From Actinomycetales bacterium (GTDB lineage: Bacteria; Actinomycetota; Actinomycetes; Mycobacteriales; Micromonosporaceae): a DNA stretch of 64,000 nt. The DNA is taken from contig PKFB01000021.1 of assembly GCA_002919305.1 (NCBI GenBank), forward strand, positions 124,001 to 188,000. Reading direction: 5' to 3'. Below are positions 53,716 to 62,078 of this stretch, piece by piece. Each line of letters starts with the position of its first letter. Positions within the stretch are counted from its first letter, which is position 1. The notes under the pieces were generated by a model. The model was not told where the DNA came from. It saw only the letters and a program-made list of their open reading frames with translations, and did no database searches. A program made the position numbers and the translations under genes.

Positions 53716-54450
53716 ATGGAGCTTCTTCCTGACGTTGCCCGCCCCGACGCCAACGTCATCGTTGTCAGCGACTGGATCGTTGGTACTCCCGAGAGGCAGC
53801 AGAAGGCCGCAGACGCCCTAGCCACTGCATGGTCCTCCTCTTCAGAGGAAGCCGAGAATCAGTGGCCTTCAGATCTGCTATCTCTAACCTCTCTGTTGAG
53901 CGTGGACGGAAAGTCCATTCTCAACTATGAACAATGGACACAATCCGACGCGTACCATGCCTTCAAAGACTCCTCCTGGCCCGATCTCATCGAGAGAATC
54001 GACGCCGAGGTCCCCGGCATTGAGCGTCCTGGCGCGGTCCTATACGAGCTGTATCGGAGCTTTAGCCGCCCGCACGAGGAGACACCCGGTTGCATCGTCG
54101 CCATCACCATGGCCACCGCCGATCACGCTGCGGCCCGGCGCTGGGTGGACGCCGTCCTCGAAGCGATCGAGGGTGACGGCGGGCTACCCCCGGGTGGGCT
54201 GAGCGCCCACTTCCACATCAGCCGTGACGGCACACGCGCCTTCAACTACGCCGAATGGACATCGGTGGAGGCCCACCAAGCCGCTCTCGACGCGGGGGAT
54301 AACGGCATTTCGCGTGGCCCACTGTGGAAACGGGTACAGAACATGCCAGGCACTCGTTTCCTCAGCCTCCGAAGGCACCGTCCGTACCGGTATGTGGCGG
54401 CCGAGCCGTCGACGCGGGGCACCCAGGTGTGGGCCCGCGACATAACGTGA
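53716..54450 (+). CDS. Tandem antibiotic-biosynthesis-monooxygenase (ABM) domain protein
   Basis: A 244-aa protein with two dimeric alpha-beta-barrel repeats. Each carries a matching strand-helix block (LLSVDGKSILNYEQWTQSDAYHAF at about 60-83; HFHISRDGTRAFNYAEWTSVEAHQAA at about 165-190, both split here by domain). ABM proteins oxidise quinones or degrade heme-like substrates. ATG start after ACGAGG. It probably shares the redox-responsive promoter of the FMN reductase, a sensible pairing for quinone detoxification. Confidence 0.8.
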   Translation: MELLPDVARPDANVIVVSDWIVGTPERQQKAADALATAWSSSSEEAENQWPSDLLSLTSLLSVDGKSILNYEQWTQSDAYHAFKDSSWPDLIERIDAEVPGIERPGAVLYELYRSFSRPHEETPGCIVAITMATADHAAARRWVDAVLEAIEGDGGLPPGGLSAHFHISRDGTRAFNYAEWTSVEAHQAALDAGDNGISRGPLWKRVQNMPGTRFLSLRRHRPYRYVAAEPSTRGTQVWARDIT

Positions 54451-54719
54451 CCGGCCCGACCGGTGTGTGACCCCAAGGCCCGGTGGCGGCGAGCTACCTG
54501 ACAACGCGATGATCCTCAACCTCGCCGCCACCGCTCGCATAAGCAATGGGGTACGCGCCCCCGACCCGTAACCGCAGCGCCGCCTTACTCCGCTTTCTCG
54601 CCCCGACCGTTGGCCTTGCCGACCAATGTCCGGATCGTCTTGTCAGAGGCTCTCAGTACGGTTTCGCTCACAGCGCGTAAGACCTCCCCGGTAGGGGGCG
54701 AGGCTGGGAGTCTGACACT

Positions 54720-55352
54720 ATGGCGCGACGAGCTCGACGAGACGGACCGAAGAGCACCTTTAACCCCCTGGTCTGGGGGGTGGTGGGCGGCATGATCGCC
54801 GTGTACTGGCTGCAGTTGGCGGTCGAATGGATTAGCCAACACCGGATTTGGGCCGCGCTGATCGGGATTGTGCTCCTGAGCATCACGGCCGCCGTCGTCA
54901 AAATCGTCGTTTCAACTCGTCGGGCCGCCGCCGCGCGTCAAGCCGCCCTGGAACGCAGCATCAGCCACACCGATGACATGACAGGCCCGCAATTCGAACA
55001 ATGGGTCGCGCGCCTGCTCACCCGCAGCGGCTTCACCGAGGTTCAGGTACGCGGAGGCGCCGGCGACCTGGGCGCTGACATCATCGCCGTGTCTCCTGTC
55101 GGCCACCGCGTCGTGATCCAGTGCAAACGCCACCGCAGAAACATCTCCAGCCCGGAAATCCAGAAGTTCGCCGGCACCTGCCGATCCATCCACAAGGCGG
55201 AGATCCCCGTCATCGTGACAACCGCCGGCTTCAGCCAGCCCGCCCGTGACCTCGCCGCCCAGCTCGGTATCGTCCTCATTGACCGGGATCAGTTGGCCGC
55301 CTGGGCGGCTGACGACATCCCACCGGCCCGCTTCACCTCTCTGTCGCGCTAG
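54720..55352 (+). CDS. Mrr-like restriction-endonuclease-fold membrane protein
   Basis: A 210-aa protein. Two N-terminal spans (about 17-36 and 43-63) are followed by a Mrr_cat/PD-(D/E)xK domain at about 85-195. Motif blocks are FEQWVARLLTRSGF, GDLGADIIAVSP (Asp) and VVIQCKRH (Q-x-K), and the C-terminal ITTAGFS-like part reads VIVTTAGFSQPARDLA. Type IV Mrr nucleases cut methylated DNA; membrane-linked versions are of unknown role and may act on incoming DNA. ATG start at 54720. It stands alone on the plus strand. Confidence 0.85.
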   Translation: MARRARRDGPKSTFNPLVWGVVGGMIAVYWLQLAVEWISQHRIWAALIGIVLLSITAAVVKIVVSTRRAAAARQAALERSISHTDDMTGPQFEQWVARLLTRSGFTEVQVRGGAGDLGADIIAVSPVGHRVVIQCKRHRRNISSPEIQKFAGTCRSIHKAEIPVIVTTAGFSQPARDLAAQLGIVLIDRDQLAAWAADDIPPARFTSLSR

Positions 55353-55475
55353 CCCGGCCCTGGACGAGCAACAGACTCAAGGCAACGGCGGCGACAAGGA
55401 ACAGCCCAACGCCCACCTCGCGTAATAACGCAGGAGAGCCATCGACGCAGGAGAACATCGATACGCCGAAGCGAG

Positions 55476-56726
55476 CTACCTCGTCTCAGCGCGGGCTTGA
55501 AGCTGGGCTATCCGTTCCAGGAGCATGGTTCGCTCGGGCGGAGTCGGAGCCAAGGTCGCGGCTCGTTCGAGTTCTTCAACGGCCTCGGCGTACCGCCCTA
55601 ACCTCGCCAGCAGGTCGCCCCGGACCGCGCCGAACAGGTGGTATCGCCCCATCCGAGGATCGTCGCGGAGGGCATCGACGGCAGCGAGGGCCGCTTCCGG
55701 TCCGTCCAGGTGCAGCACCGCAACCGCCCGGTTGAGGTGGACCGTCGGTGACGGCACAAGCTGAGTTAGCGCGTCATAAAGCGCAAGGATGGTTTCCCAG
55801 TCGGTGTCCTCAAATCGGGGGGCACGAGCATGGCAGGCGGCGATGGCCGCCTGCACGGTGTATGGCCCCAGCGGTTTGCCGAGGCTTTGAGCGCGGGCGA
55901 GCGCGGCCAGCCCGTGCGCGATGAGGGTGCGGTCCCAGCGGGACCGGTCCTGATCCGGAAGCAGGACCGGTCGACCATCCGGCCCGATGCGGGCCGCGAA
56001 GCGCGACGCCTGAAGCTCCATGAGCGCCACCAGGCCGTGCACCTCCGGTTCGCGCGGCATTAGACCGGCTAGGATCCGCCCCAACCGCATCGCCTGCTCA
56101 GCAAGATCGCGACGGATCCACTGGTCGCCCGAGGTGGCGAGATATCCCTCGTTGAAGATGAGATAGACGACCTCCAAGACGGCGGACAGCCGTGTCGGCA
56201 ACTCGTCAGCATCGGGAACCGCGAACGGCACTTGGGCCGCGGTGAGGGTTCGCTTGGCCCGGGAGATCCGCTGCCCCATGGTGGTGGTGGGCACCAGGAA
56301 CGCCCGGGCGATCTCCTCGGTGGTAAGCCCGCCGACCGTACGCAGGGTCAGCGCGGCCCGCGACTCCTGGGACAGGATCGGGTGGCACGCGGTGAACACC
56401 AGCGACAGCAGGTCCTCATCCGCCGCGTCGGCGCTGGAGCCGCATGCCTGTTGTAGGTCCACGGCGAGCTTCGCGTACTTGCTGTCGCGTACCTGTTCCC
56501 GCCGGATGAAGTCGATGGCGCGGCGCCGCGCTGTGGTTATCAGCCAGGCGGCTGGGTCATTGGGAATCCCCTGCCGTGGCCACTGTTCCAACGCGGTGAG
56601 GAACGCGTCCTGTGCGACATCTTCAGCCAGCCCGATGTCTTGAACGAGACGGATGAGGGAGGCGACCACACGGGCGGAGTGCATCCGCCATACCGCCTCG
56701 ACCGTACGCCGCACATCCACGCCCAT
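55476..56726 (-). CDS. ECF RNA polymerase sigma factor, ECF42 type (TPR-like C-terminal extension)
   Basis: A 416-aa sigma factor. Region 2 includes LAEDVAQDAFLTALEQWP, region 4 includes LTLRTVGGLTTEEIARAFLVPTTTMGQR, in part, and a 220-residue helical TPR-like C-terminus ends the protein. This architecture and the YCII (DGPF) gene 30 bp upstream are the hallmarks of the ECF42 group, in which the extension replaces an anti-sigma factor. ATG start after GGGAGGCGC. It should activate the promoter of its own operon. Confidence 0.92.
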   Translation of the reverse strand: MGVDVRRTVEAVWRMHSARVVASLIRLVQDIGLAEDVAQDAFLTALEQWPRQGIPNDPAAWLITTARRRAIDFIRREQVRDSKYAKLAVDLQQACGSSADAADEDLLSLVFTACHPILSQESRAALTLRTVGGLTTEEIARAFLVPTTTMGQRISRAKRTLTAAQVPFAVPDADELPTRLSAVLEVVYLIFNEGYLATSGDQWIRRDLAEQAMRLGRILAGLMPREPEVHGLVALMELQASRFAARIGPDGRPVLLPDQDRSRWDRTLIAHGLAALARAQSLGKPLGPYTVQAAIAACHARAPRFEDTDWETILALYDALTQLVPSPTVHLNRAVAVLHLDGPEAALAAVDALRDDPRMGRYHLFGAVRGDLLARLGRYAEAVEELERAATLAPTPPERTMLLERIAQLQARAETR

Positions 56727-56756
56727 GCGCGCCTCCCGTCACCGCCGGTCCTTAAC

Positions 56757-57197
56757 TCAGTTCTCCCCGCGCCGCGCCTTCAGCTCAGCCTCAAGGCGCT
56801 TCTCCCGCTCTCGAATCTCCGGGGTGTACGCCTCACCGAAGTCCTCTTCCTCGGCGTACGGGCGGATCTCCAGAATCTGCGCCACACTCGAGTCCCGGTC
56901 AGAGGGGCACTGCTTAGCCCACTCCAGGGCCTCTTCCAGCGAGCTGACCTCCCAAATCCAGTAGCCGCCGATCACTTCCGCAGCCTCGGTAAACGGCCCA
57001 GTGACCACAGAGGTCGTGCCGCCCTGCCTGATCACCTTGGCACCTGCGGAGCTGGGCTTCAGCCCGACCCCGTCCAGCATGATCCCCGCCTTGACCAGCC
57101 GCTCGTTGTACGCGGTCATCGCAGCGAACGCCTCTTCCGTCGCTTCAACCTTGTCCTCGTCGGCACCGACGGTCTTGATCATGACCATGACCTTCAT
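56757..57197 (-). CDS. YCII-related (DGPF domain) protein, ECF42 partner
   Basis: A 146-aa protein of the YCII/DGPF family: KVMVMIKTVGADEDKVEAT at the start, GVGLKPSSAGAKV and VVTGPFTEAAEVIGGYWIWEV in the middle, and a charged Glu/Arg-rich helix at the end. Start ATG 57197. The frame opens 15 bp earlier. Such proteins are genetically tied to ECF42 sigma factors, but their biochemical role is unknown. It is the first gene of the operon. Confidence 0.9.
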   Translation of the reverse strand: MKVMVMIKTVGADEDKVEATEEAFAAMTAYNERLVKAGIMLDGVGLKPSSAGAKVIRQGGTTSVVTGPFTEAAEVIGGYWIWEVSSLEEALEWAKQCPSDRDSSVAQILEIRPYAEEEDFGEAYTPEIREREKRLEAELKARRGEN

Positions 57198-57252
57198 GAC
57201 TCGTCCTCTCATCAGGCCGCCGGACCGGTCCCGGCGGCGTCGTCACCTCAAG

Positions 57253-57280
57253 GTCGAATGAGCATCGCCTCGTTTCGACA
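57253..57280 (-). promoter_or_regulatory. Candidate ECF42 promoter
   Basis: On the minus strand TGTCGA (57280-57275), then 18 bp, then CGAC (57256-57253), about 55 bp upstream of the YCII start. The TGTCGA -35 element resembles the motif I recall as reported for ECF42 targets. Confidence 0.5.
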
Positions 57281-57431
57281 TCGCCTCGGATTTTTTTCAC
57301 GGCCGTCTGACAAGGCATCACATGCGCTTCAGCTGGATGCCGCCCCGCCACCGGTCGGCCTATCGATGGCCTGCCTGTGGGGTGTCTGATATGGGTTGTC
57401 TGATCTGGACCGGCCGTATTAAGTTGCGGGT

Positions 57432-57779
57432 ATGTCCCACGCTGACGAATCGCTCTCCCGCCGGTTACCCGATCCCTACGCGGATTCCACCGCGGTCCCT
57501 GGACTGGCTCCTCCGGTAGGCCCCCCGCATCCGCTGCCACCGGCGGAGAATTTGTACGCCGTGGTCCTGGTGCGACGAGTCGGCGGTAAGGCGAAGCGTG
57601 AAACGGTGGCGTGGGTGCCGGATCGGGCGTACGCGCGTCTGATCGCGAGTCTGCTGCTGTCGCGTCCGGGTTCCTCTCACGAATACGCGGAGCTGTGGCG
57701 GGAGGGCCAGGGCGGAAGCGAGATGGTGGTCTGCGCCTCCCGGTCCTCGGCTAGCCAGGTGCTCGATACGCAGCAGTAG
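57432..57779 (+). CDS. Hypothetical protein, 115 aa
   Basis: A short protein with a Pro-rich N-terminus (about 1-38), then a compact part (ENLYAVVLVRRVGGKAKRETVAW, and VPDRAYARLIASLLLSRPG, split). No family recognised. ATG start with a weak ribosome site. It is divergent from the ECF42 operon and might be a separate gene. Confidence 0.5.
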   Translation: MSHADESLSRRLPDPYADSTAVPGLAPPVGPPHPLPPAENLYAVVLVRRVGGKAKRETVAWVPDRAYARLIASLLLSRPGSSHEYAELWREGQGGSEMVVCASRSSASQVLDTQQ

Positions 57780-58515
57780 CTGGACCGCCAGGACGACGCG
57801 GGCTGGACTGCCATAGCGGAACAGGTCCGTGACATCCCGTGACACCACGGACCTGACTCCAGATACGGGCCTGATCCTATGTATTAAGTGCCTTGAGAGC
57901 CGTCAAAGGTTCACTTCGATTCAGTATCGCGATAATTCGCGCGATTGCGACGCCGACGCGGCCAGCTGCCCCAGCCGGGTACGCGGCTTCAGGCTTGGGT
58001 ACGCGCGCCAGCTCCAGAGATCGGACGCGCAGCTAGACCTTGATCTGCAAGGAGACGAGTTCTCTACAGTGCTCTGCGCAGGAAGTAGTTCCAAGAACAC
58101 CCGGGATCCTGCATCCGTGGAGAGCGGTCCGGTGACGCCGGTGCCACTCTGCTTCTCATCTGTCCTGACCTGTGCCTCCCTCTGTTAGGAAGGTCCGGCA
58201 AAATCCCACTGAGAAGCACGACGGTATGGCTGGTAGCGCGGTGGCTTATCCCGGAGTCGCTGAACAGCCGGCACACAGACAGTCACCCATAGTGACGCCG
58301 GATGAACCATAACTATTCTGAATATCGATATCAGCGTCGTGCTGACTGCCGTTAACCGCGTTCTTCTTCCGCTCGCCACTTTACATTGTCTGGACAGGCC
58401 ATTGTCAAAACATACTTACGTGCTGCCTGTCGGGCAGTCTGTGGCGTTACACACGCTCGATCCAGACCACAGAATATTGGGTCTCCCCGCGTAGTCGAAT
58501 GCGATAGCGTTCTCC
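57780..58515. other. Intergenic region without a recognisable gene
   Basis: About 730 bp. Base composition falls towards the right. Several short frames lack codon bias. I see no RNA gene or terminator with confidence. Confidence 0.4.
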
Positions 58516-59013
58516 TCATTCCGGTCCGGCATGTCCTCCTCGCAGCCGACGCCTCCCCTCACCAAGCCAGAAAATAAATGCACGCACCGGATGCCCCAAC
58601 CCTACTTGGAGAGCACCTGGACGCGACGCATCCATCCAAGAATCGAAATCTAGATGCAGATATTCCGGGGATAGATTCCAACGAATCCATTCTGGTATCA
58701 CTTCCTGACAAGTGATGCCAGTCTCCTGATCAGGTACCCACCTACCTGAAGCAGGTATTCCGATATCCGCCACGTATCGGGTGAGACGATCAGATACCGC
58801 CCGTACAGCACCCATGGCGCTGTTGAGCCTTTGTTCGGCCTCCGTCAACTGCCACACTATCTCTAAGGTGGCCGAGGTTGCCAGGCTCGCACTCAGTGCA
58901 TGACGAGCGTCTTCAAAACTGTCTCTGCCATGTGCAAGATACGCCTGGATCTTTACCAATGAAGCGCGGATTCCGGCTAAACGTTCCCCGAAGCGCTGTA
59001 CCAGGCTTGCCAT
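58516..59013 (-). CDS. Hypothetical protein with WXG100-like helical N-terminus
   Basis: A 165-aa protein. Residues about 1-85 form two helices around a turn. The second (QLTEAEQRLNSAMGAVRAVSDRL) recalls the second helix of the 86-aa protein at 33555, with its QY.QAKQRLFEATQLIKAA pattern. Residues about 90-165 are a different, Trp-containing domain (WVPDQETGITCQEVIPEWIRW). ATG start after AGAGGGGCAGGG. AT-rich stretches suggest transfer. It may be a substrate or toxin-like protein of the secretion-like locus, but this is a guess. No family is certain. Confidence 0.65.
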   Translation of the reverse strand: MASLVQRFGERLAGIRASLVKIQAYLAHGRDSFEDARHALSASLATSATLEIVWQLTEAEQRLNSAMGAVRAVSDRLTRYVADIGIPASGRWVPDQETGITCQEVIPEWIRWNLSPEYLHLDFDSWMDASRPGALQVGLGHPVRAFIFWLGEGRRRLRGGHAGPE

Positions 59014-59505
59014 CCCTGCCCCTCTCTCAAGAGGACAAGGATCCTATACTCTTTGTCTCATGAAGCGACTTAAGGTCTGCCCACTATCGAGAAACCAGCA
59101 AAAATTATGATCAATAATTGTTGATTATTTCACCTTCCAAATCACGTTTCATATGGCAAGCATGCCCGACGTTCATGAAGTTGTTTTCTGACAGGCCGCG
59201 TGGCTTCCGGCCGGGTTCACGGCCTGCTCCTCTCCAGTTCATCTGGTGTGCTGGCGGCGGCGCTGTTTTGCCTCACCGCTACAGCCCTGGAAGCAGCACG
59301 GCGGCTAAAAACATGACACACAGCCGCAGTCAGCTCGCCCACCTACTAGACACCTACCTACTGGACACCCAGCAGCGCAAGTGCCGCAGGTACGCGGGAC
59401 GACGCTCGACCGCTGCCCCGCGTACCCGAGTTTCCTTCCTTATATGACTGTCCTACATGACTGTCCTGAAAGAGACGGCGACCGCCCTAGGCGCCCCACG
59501 ATGAG
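59014..59505. other. Intergenic region upstream of the 165-aa protein, with AT-rich dyads
   Basis: About 490 bp. It holds ATCAATAATTGTTGAT (59111-59126), with 5-bp arms overlapping a second dyad (AATAAT...ATTATT), which could be an operator. CCTACT-G/A-GACACC is directly repeated near 59343-59370. Confidence 0.4.
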
Positions 59506-60669
59506 TCAGTCACCCTTGACATTGACGATCTGCCGCAGGGTGTGCCGGACCTCCACCAGGTCCGCGGCATCCGCCATCACCTGGTCCACCGGCTTGTACG
59601 CCTGCGGAATCTCGTCGATGAACGCGTCGGTATCGCGGTACTCAATCCCGACCATCGCCTGCCGCAGCTGCTCCCGGGTGAAAGTCCGACGCGCCGCCGA
59701 CCGCGAGTACTGGCGCCCAGCGCCGTGCGGTGCCGAGTGGAGCGACATCGGGTTTCCTTTCCCGACCACCACGTACGACGCGGTCCCCATCGAGCCGGGG
59801 ATCAGACCGGGTACGCCCACCGCGGCGTTGATGGCGCCCTTACGGGACAGCCATACCTCCTTCCCGAAGTGGGTCTCCCGTTCGGTGTAGTTGTGGTGGC
59901 AGTTGATGGTCTCCACCCGCTGAACCGGGCCATGCCACTCTTCGAAGCAGGCCACGACGCGGTCCATCATCTCCTCACGGTTGAGCCGCGCGAACGTCTG
60001 CGCCCACCGCAGTTGCCGGATGTAGGTGTCGAACTCGTCGGTGCCTTCCTCTAGGTACGCCAGGTCCCGGTGGGGCAACTCGACTCCTCGCTTGGCTGTC
60101 TGCTCCTGGGCGACCGCGATGTGCCACGTGGCGATCTTGTTACCGACACCGCGGGAACCGGAGTGCAGAAACAGCCACACCATGCCGTTTTCATCGACGG
60201 TGACCTCGATGAAGTGGTTACCGCTGCCCAGCGATCCCAGCTGAAGCTCCCAGTTGGCCGCGTATGTCGCCGGGTCGAAGTCCATGGTGCTGGCGAGCTT
60301 GGCCAGCTCCTCGACACGCTGCTCCGCGCTTGAAGTCAGCCGCTTGTTGTATCCGCCGGCCGACAGCGGGATGGCCTGTTCGATAGCGATCCGCAGCGTG
60401 GAGAGCCTCCCGGTCAGCTCTTCCCGGTGGTACTGCGTCCGGACCGCGATCATGCCGCAGCCGATATCCACACCGACCGCCGCCGGCATGATGGCACCGA
60501 GGGTGGGGATAACCGACCCGACGGTGGCTCCCTTACCCAGGTGAGCGTCGGGCATCAGCGCCAGGTGCGGATAGATGAACGGCATTTGGCTGGTCATCTC
60601 GGCCTGGCGTCGGGTGCCGTCGTCCAGAATCGATGCCCAGTTGTACAGCCGCTCATTGATCCGCTCCAC
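59506..60669 (-). CDS. rtcB: RNA-splicing ligase RtcB
   Basis: A 387-aa GTP-dependent RNA ligase joining 2',3'-cyclic-phosphate or 3'-phosphate ends with 5'-OH ends. Landmarks are VGVDIGCGM (Mn ligand Cys), GSLGSGNHFIEV, LHSGSRGVGN, CHHNYTERE, and LHSAPHGAGRQYSRSAARRTF with the guanylated His. The GTG start at 60669 follows GGAGGG. It stands alone: no rtcA, rtcR or archease gene is nearby. The ribosome site is in a small hairpin loop (60675-60700). Confidence 0.94.
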   Translation of the reverse strand: MERINERLYNWASILDDGTRRQAEMTSQMPFIYPHLALMPDAHLGKGATVGSVIPTLGAIMPAAVGVDIGCGMIAVRTQYHREELTGRLSTLRIAIEQAIPLSAGGYNKRLTSSAEQRVEELAKLASTMDFDPATYAANWELQLGSLGSGNHFIEVTVDENGMVWLFLHSGSRGVGNKIATWHIAVAQEQTAKRGVELPHRDLAYLEEGTDEFDTYIRQLRWAQTFARLNREEMMDRVVACFEEWHGPVQRVETINCHHNYTERETHFGKEVWLSRKGAINAAVGVPGLIPGSMGTASYVVVGKGNPMSLHSAPHGAGRQYSRSAARRTFTREQLRQAMVGIEYRDTDAFIDEIPQAYKPVDQVMADAADLVEVRHTLRQIVNVKGD

Positions 60670-61053
60670 TGAATACCCTCCTTTGACGAGGTATCCGTTT
60701 TAGAACTAGTTGTTAGATCAGCCTGGTTTATGGCTTATTTCATCGGCTGCCCCGCCGCGGGTCACCACATCTGTGAGGCCTGCCTTATAGCCGAACCGGG
60801 TCGTGGTCGGGCGCGAGGAACATGGTCGGATATCGGCAAGACGCCGGGGCGGTGGAGCTGAGAGCATGCCACGGTTCCGGTGCCCGCTGTCATCCCGGCC
60901 ACGCGTCGCGCTCATATAGTCGCGGTTCGCGGCGTGCGATGCGACTGTAATTTCCACTCTGGCCCATGTCGGGTGCGTACCCCACTGGACGCAAAAGAAC
61001 CACCCAGCGCGGGCTCGATACGCGCCGTCCATACCCGGACAGGGCCCAAGAGC
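60670..61053. other. Intergenic region upstream of rtcB
   Basis: About 380 bp. On the minus strand GGATACC and GGTATTC flank the rtcB ribosome site, and AACTAGTT is a palindrome further up. No gene is convincing. Confidence 0.4.
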
Positions 61054-61356
61054 CTAGGCCGCGTCCTTGCGGCAGGGCTGTCCGGTGTCCCAGTCGACGG
61101 GGCCTCCCTGGTAGGTGTAGCCGGGGCGTCCCATCTCCTCAGCGAGACGGGCCGCGTGTCGCTCCATCAGCCGCAGTCGAGCGGCTACGGCGTCGGCGTA
61201 CTCGCGCCGCCCCACCGACCGCCAGGTTTCGTCGAGTTCGACGGTACGCGCGGCGATGTCGCATAACGCCGCACGGTAGCCCTGTTCGTAGATGACGTCC
61301 GTGTACCAGTCCAGAAACTCCCGGTACACCTCTGTCCACGGTAGACGGTCACTCAC
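61054..61356 (-). CDS. Hypothetical protein, 100 aa
   Basis: A helical, charged protein rich in Trp, Tyr and Arg (TEVYREFLDWYTDVIYEQGYR, split here, then RREYADAVAARLRLMERHAARLAEEMG). It has no signal peptide and no recognised family. The GTG start follows GGGGAGGCCG with good spacing, which supports it as real. Confidence 0.6.
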   Translation of the reverse strand: MSDRLPWTEVYREFLDWYTDVIYEQGYRAALCDIAARTVELDETWRSVGRREYADAVAARLRLMERHAARLAEEMGRPGYTYQGGPVDWDTGQPCRKDAA

Positions 61357-61616
61357 GACGGCCTCCCCTGCGATGACATCGCGTCGTGATGCTCACCGCG
61401 GGGGAAGTAGCCGCCCGTGACGCGCTACCGCGACCTGCATCACCTGCCGCCCCCTTCTTTTCAGACTGCTCCTTCATGGGTAATCCCAGCAACCGTGGGT
61501 TGAGGAGATCGACTCATACGGTGGGAAGTGTCCGGATCAGGCACGGGTTCGGCAGCCACGTGATCGCCAGGATGTCACACCCTCCCGCTACGAGAGCGGG
61601 TGGAAAGGAGAAGATC

Positions 61617-62078
61617 ATGAGTCACGATCTGCGGGTGGAACGCACCCTCAACACCACACCGGAGCAGGCTTTTGACGTGTACACCGACACCGAAGCGCAG
61701 AAGACGTGGTTCGCGCTCGGTCCGGACGGCCCCGACGGCACCATCGTCGAGATCACCAATGATCTGCGGGTTGGCGGGGAGTGGAATGCCGCCTGGGGCG
61801 ACACCCCCGACCAGCTGTTCCGTGAGCGGGGTGTCTACCAGGTGGTTGATCGGCCCCACCGGGTGGTGATGACGTCCACAGCGTGGGCCCCTGGCGAAGA
61901 GCCCGTCGAGTCCACGATTGAGGTGACCTTCGAAAACCTGGGTGACAAGACCAAGATGGTGGTGACGCAGACCGGCCTGCCGACCGCCGAGCTCCGCGAC
62001 TTCATGGCCACCACCGGCTGGAACGGAGCCTTCGACCGCATCGAGCGTTACCTGGCGCTTCAGCAGCAGTCTCAGTGA
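61617..62078 (+). CDS. SRPBCC (AHSA1-type) family protein
   Basis: A 153-aa START-fold protein: VERTLNTTPEQAFDVYTDTE, the FRERGVYQVVDRPHRVVMTST segment, VTFENLGDKTKMVVTQTGLP, and a terminal helix (WNGAFDRIERYLAL). The ATG at 61617 follows GGAAAGGAG. Homologues bind hydrophobic ligands or influence HSP90-like partners; the ligand is unknown. The gene stands alone. Confidence 0.88.
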   Translation: MSHDLRVERTLNTTPEQAFDVYTDTEAQKTWFALGPDGPDGTIVEITNDLRVGGEWNAAWGDTPDQLFRERGVYQVVDRPHRVVMTSTAWAPGEEPVESTIEVTFENLGDKTKMVVTQTGLPTAELRDFMATTGWNGAFDRIERYLALQQQSQ

